From: Anticarsia gemmatalis
Lineage: Eukaryota; Arthropoda; Insecta; Lepidoptera; Erebidae
DNA length: 64,000 bases
Direction of reading: 5' to 3'
Assembly (NCBI RefSeq): GCF_050436995.1
Contig: NC_134758.1
Span: forward strand, 3,162,001-3,226,000
Part shown: piece by piece, positions 61,014-64,000 of the stretch
How positions within the stretch are numbered: the first letter of the stretch is position 1
Layout of the letters: each line of letters opens with the position of its first letter
Notes under the pieces: model-generated
Seen by the model: only the letters and a program-made list of their open reading frames with translations
Databases searched by the model: none
What the model was told of the DNA's origin: nothing
Position numbers and translations under genes: made by a program

Positions 61014-62386
61014 AAAGAACGTCACTATTTCATTCCAAACTATAGGTACCAATGTTTTAACAATAGCGATTAAATTTTACAAACCCGAAGTCATTTTCAT
61101 ATCTTAATAAACAAAACTGTGCTCTTCAAAGGATTCCCCCTTTTTAAGTAATTTAATCGACTTAAAATATTTTCAAAAACATATTCTACCAAGAAAATCA
61201 AAAGTGTAGTTCACATTCTAAGTAAACTAAGTAATTGAAAGTGAGCCTACAACACAGGTCAGTGTAACAAGAAGTTCGCTTTAATCTCTACGTTTAGCAA
61301 ACGGCTTAGCAACCGCTTAAGATCTACCGTCTATAGAACCTTAGGATAACTGTATGAATGTACAAACAATCTATTTATAGAACATACACAGGCTATTTTT
61401 AACTTAAGTATTTCTGTTCAAGATAGTGCATTTGAAATTGAATAGTTACTGGCATCAAATAAGCAAAACACAGTTAGTCTTTTTGCATATTTGATGTTTT
61501 CTTAATCCTACTTCAAGTATGCTTTAGTTTAGAATGCGGGCAATAAAACGAGTCGCTGTGTTGAAAAGCGGTGGGTAATCATTATTTCTTTTGCTGCGAA
61601 TACACATACGTAGCAGCTAGGTGCTTTCGTACTAATATCGACTATCGACAACCGGCTACCTATCGAGAAATGTATGAAAATCTGATCGGCACCACTAGCG
61701 GGCGCCGTCGAAACCATTTTTGCCAAATATTTTGCAAGTCAAACTCTCGATAATCCATAGTACTGGCTGTAGAGAGAGTTGTTGCCCGTGGTATGCATTA
61801 AAAACATTTTAGGTGGGGTATCGTTAAAGGGTAAAGTCTAAACATTTACAAAAAACAGTATATTTTGAACGGTGTTCAATTCAAATACCATCCTAATTAT
61901 CTTCTAAGTGACACGTTTAAAACGTACATAGGTGTATAACCGAGGTACTTGAGTTAAGAGCCATCAAACGGCCATCAGGCATCGCTGGCTAAAATCATTA
62001 CCGGCGTTATGGCCCTACATCAAAGTCTAACACGCCCTAACTACGAGTGATCGAGAGACTCATAATGGATTCATATTTACGTGTATTTTATGACACGGTA
62101 ATTAATGTTTTGTTTTCAAATAAATTTAATTGGTATAGTTCTTGATTTCCAATTGAGAGTACCGTTTTGTAGGTGTTTTATTTAGTGGCTGGTGAAAGTT
62201 CTTAGAAATAGTTTTAATAAAACCTTTGTTAACGGAATAGAATTGTGTTTTGTTCCCATAAAAATAACTCTAAAGATCACGACTATACTAATAGTTGTAA
62301 TATTTTTCTAAATATTTATGAAGAATTAACGAAGAAAAACTAAGCTTAGGCTACAGTCCAAACACATAACGATACAAATAAATATT

Positions 62387-62411
62387 AACAAGCGGGGTAT
62401 AACAAGCGGGG
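62387..62411 (+). repeat. Short direct repeat just upstream of the retrotransposon frame
   Basis: AACAAGCGGGG occurs twice (62387-62397 and 62401-62411), separated by TAT. It lies within 60 bases of the retrotransposon start codon. It could mark the 5' junction of the element (for example untemplated or repeated sequence made at insertion) or be part of its leader. Confidence 0.7.
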
Positions 62412-62444
62412 AAAAATTTGTACGTGTGTAGTCCAACTTTCCTT

Positions 62445-64000
62445 ATGAATAATTACGCCAAACTAGTAACATTTAACTGTAAAAATATTGTAAGATCCGT
62501 GGAATGTGTAAGAAAAATATGCGAAACAGCTGACATAATAGCACTTCAGGAAACGTGGCTATTGCCGCATGATATTCCATTCCTGGGCAGCATCAGCGAT
62601 AATTTCGCGTTCACTGGCAAGTCTGCCGTGGACACTTCGGCCGGTGTCCTCCGCGGCCGACCATATGGAGGCGTGGCAATACTATGGAGGAAGTCTGTGT
62701 TTCCTTCAGTGTCTGTGTTGCAGTGTAGTAGTAATCGCATAGCAGCTATTAAGATTGCGATACGTGAACGTTCTATGCTAATTATATCTGTGTATATGCC
62801 TACGGACTCAAAAGACAACTTGATCGAGTTTACGGAGTGTCTTGGCGAAATAAACTCTATAATTGAAAATAGTGATGTGGAATCTGTGTATGTGCTGGGA
62901 GATTTCAACGCGCACCCGGGTGAGTTATTCGCTAATCGACTTTTAGACTTCTGTGCGGAACAGTCATGGGCGTGCGTTGATTTTGATATGTTACCGAACG
63001 ATTCACACACTTTTGTTAGTGAGGCACACGGGTGCCGCCGGTGGCTCGATCACTGCGTGGTCTCGAGCGCCGCGCGCGCAACTATCGATCACGTGACTAT
63101 ATTGTACGATACGTACTGGTCTGATCACTATCCTATGCAGTTAACTTGTAATTTAAATTTGATAAAGCCTAAAATTATAATGAATAGTTTTTGTAAAAAT
63201 AAAGTAATATGGGGTGAAAGGCAGGCGTGTCAAATAGAGACTTATTATAATTTTTGTCATACAAACTTAAGGGATATCGACTTTCCAGTGGAATTTGCTA
63301 CTTGTGCTGATAAAATGTGTAACTGTACAAACCATAAATCATTAATTAATGATATGTATAAAAGTATTGTGCGTGTACTGTCTGAGGGCGCGAAATATTC
63401 ATACAGCGCGGCTTCAAATCCTGGGAGGGGTAAACACATAATAGGCTGGAATAGACACGTGAGAGAGGCTCACGGTAAGGCTCGACAATGTTATCAGAAT
63501 TGGTTATTGTATGGGAAACCTAGCTCTGGATGGTTATACAATGAAATGACAGAGTCTAGGCGAGCGTTCAAGTTAAAATTGAAATGGTGTCAAAATAACC
63601 AAGAAAAAATTAAAATGGATATCATAGCTCAACACCATTCCAATAATAACTTTAATAAATTTTGGAAATCAACAAATAAATTGAATTTGAAGCCAAGCCG
63701 ACCCGTGAGCGTCGATGGAGTTCACAATCCGGACGACATCGCGAGATTATTTCAGCACCATTTTCGAGTTGAACCGTTTTTGAGGCCTGCGCAATCGGAT
63801 CTGTTGTCGGTGTCCGGTGTTGGGGCTACGTCTGGAGATATCAATGTAAGGTTTACTGCAAAAGATATAGCTTTGGTCATAAATTGTATGAAAAGAGGAA
63901 AGTCTCCAGGTCATGATGGCCTCAGCATTGAGCACCTGCGACACGCTGGGCCACACTTGCCAAGGGTTCTAGCTTTGTTATTTAATCTGTGTGTTAGCCA
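62445..64000 (+). CDS. Non-LTR retrotransposon ORF2 (endonuclease-reverse transcriptase), open at window end
   Basis: This frame is uninterrupted for 518 codons and leaves the window still open. The protein copies retrotransposon RNA into DNA at a nicked chromosomal site. Residues 1-235 form an AP-like (EEP) endonuclease: TFNCKN at 9-14, QETW at 35-38 with the catalytic Glu36, YGGVAIL at 74-80, VYMPT near 116-120, GDFNAH at 152-157, and SDHYP at 226-230 with Asp227 and His228. A linker follows with a GWN...R motif typical of CR1-like elements. The reverse transcriptase begins near 473, with KRGKSPGHDGLS at 483-494; the catalytic YADD box lies beyond the edge. The first ATG follows an in-frame TAA at 62400-62402, so the start is well supported. 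All endonuclease residues are intact, so the copy is probably young. It resembles lepidopteran CR1/jockey-group (possibly Daphne-like) elements; the clade is uncertain. No ORF1 is seen upstream. Confidence 0.93.
   Translation, partial: MNNYAKLVTFNCKNIVRSVECVRKICETADIIALQETWLLPHDIPFLGSISDNFAFTGKSAVDTSAGVLRGRPYGGVAILWRKSVFPSVSVLQCSSNRIAAIKIAIRERSMLIISVYMPTDSKDNLIEFTECLGEINSIIENSDVESVYVLGDFNAHPGELFANRLLDFCAEQSWACVDFDMLPNDSHTFVSEAHGCRRWLDHCVVSSAARATIDHVTILYDTYWSDHYPMQLTCNLNLIKPKIIMNSFCKNKVIWGERQACQIETYYNFCHTNLRDIDFPVEFATCADKMCNCTNHKSLINDMYKSIVRVLSEGAKYSYSAASNPGRGKHIIGWNRHVREAHGKARQCYQNWLLYGKPSSGWLYNEMTESRRAFKLKLKWCQNNQEKIKMDIIAQHHSNNNFNKFWKSTNKLNLKPSRPVSVDGVHNPDDIARLFQHHFRVEPFLRPAQSDLLSVSGVGATSGDINVRFTAKDIALVINCMKRGKSPGHDGLSIEHLRHAGPHLPRVLALLFNLCVS

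Larger units (their letters stand above)
59771..62384. other. AT-rich noncoding stretch with two strong hairpins
   Basis: No gene is supported, and no ORF1-like frame with zinc knuckles precedes the retrotransposon. It contains hairpins at 60215-60250 and 60943-61013, a CTACGA-rich cluster at 60675-60775, and CCACTAGCGGGCGC at 61692-61705. Confidence 0.5.

Noticed and set aside
62546..63010. A 154-codon minus-strand frame
   Set aside because: It lies wholly antisense to the retrotransposon endonuclease, whose motifs on the plus strand are clear. It is a shadow frame.

Overview
The window looks like nuclear DNA of a lepidopteran insect (moth or butterfly). It is AT-rich and carries several repeat families that I recognise as typical of lepidopteran genomes. 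These include three copies of a LINE/SINE-like 3' tail with a CAAA run and a TATAATATTAG end (1673-1927, 8021-8270, 53485-53747), an RTE-type 3' end with the GCCCAGCAGTGGGA signature (about 55626-55753), a GGGTTCCGTA...GGCCG repeat (59213-59490), and many short scraps of other non-LTR retrotransposon tails. Nothing looks prokaryotic: there are no operons, and no open frame between 1 and 62400 exceeds about 160 codons.

The one unmistakable protein-coding gene is at the right edge. From 62445 an uninterrupted plus-strand frame runs off the window end, giving 518 codons without a stop. It encodes the second protein of a CR1/jockey-group non-LTR retrotransposon: a complete N-terminal endonuclease with its catalytic motifs, a linker, and the start of the reverse transcriptase. 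No partner ORF1 is visible upstream, and a short direct repeat (62387-62411) sits just before the frame. A second, weaker coding candidate is a minus-strand terminal exon at 36975-37265, with a convincing splice-acceptor context, a stop codon and a downstream AATAAA, but no recognised family. A 157-codon frame at 11551-12024 is open but unidentified.

The rest (about 60 kb) reads as intergenic or intronic sequence. Within it are GC-richer islands that may be cis-regulatory (about 3780-4200, 5751-5960, 14931-15200, 22031-22735, 29191-29420, 42021-42260, 43860-44010), six perfect TGACGTCA palindromes, a C-rich run with G-quadruplex potential on the minus strand, and an unusual array of ten-base-spaced GGTAA motifs at 21601-21726. 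The most distinctive large-scale pattern is a set of perfect or near-perfect short-loop inverted repeats spread over the window (arms of 14 to 45 bp, loops of 3 to 20 nt). The best are at 15927-16021 and 60943-61013. They are not explained by one transposon family.

Layout: 1-14 kb is gene-free, with two tail copies and the unidentified 11.5 kb frame. 14-24 kb holds a transposon fragment, the 45-bp hairpin, the decamer array and the 22 kb island. 24-36 kb is gene-free with scattered islands. 36-38.6 kb holds the candidate exon, a GC-rich tandem pair and the G-rich tract. 38.6-59 kb is gene-free with many retrotransposon scraps. 59-64 kb holds two repeat families and then the intact retrotransposon. 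All family names come from recognition by eye; no database search was possible.
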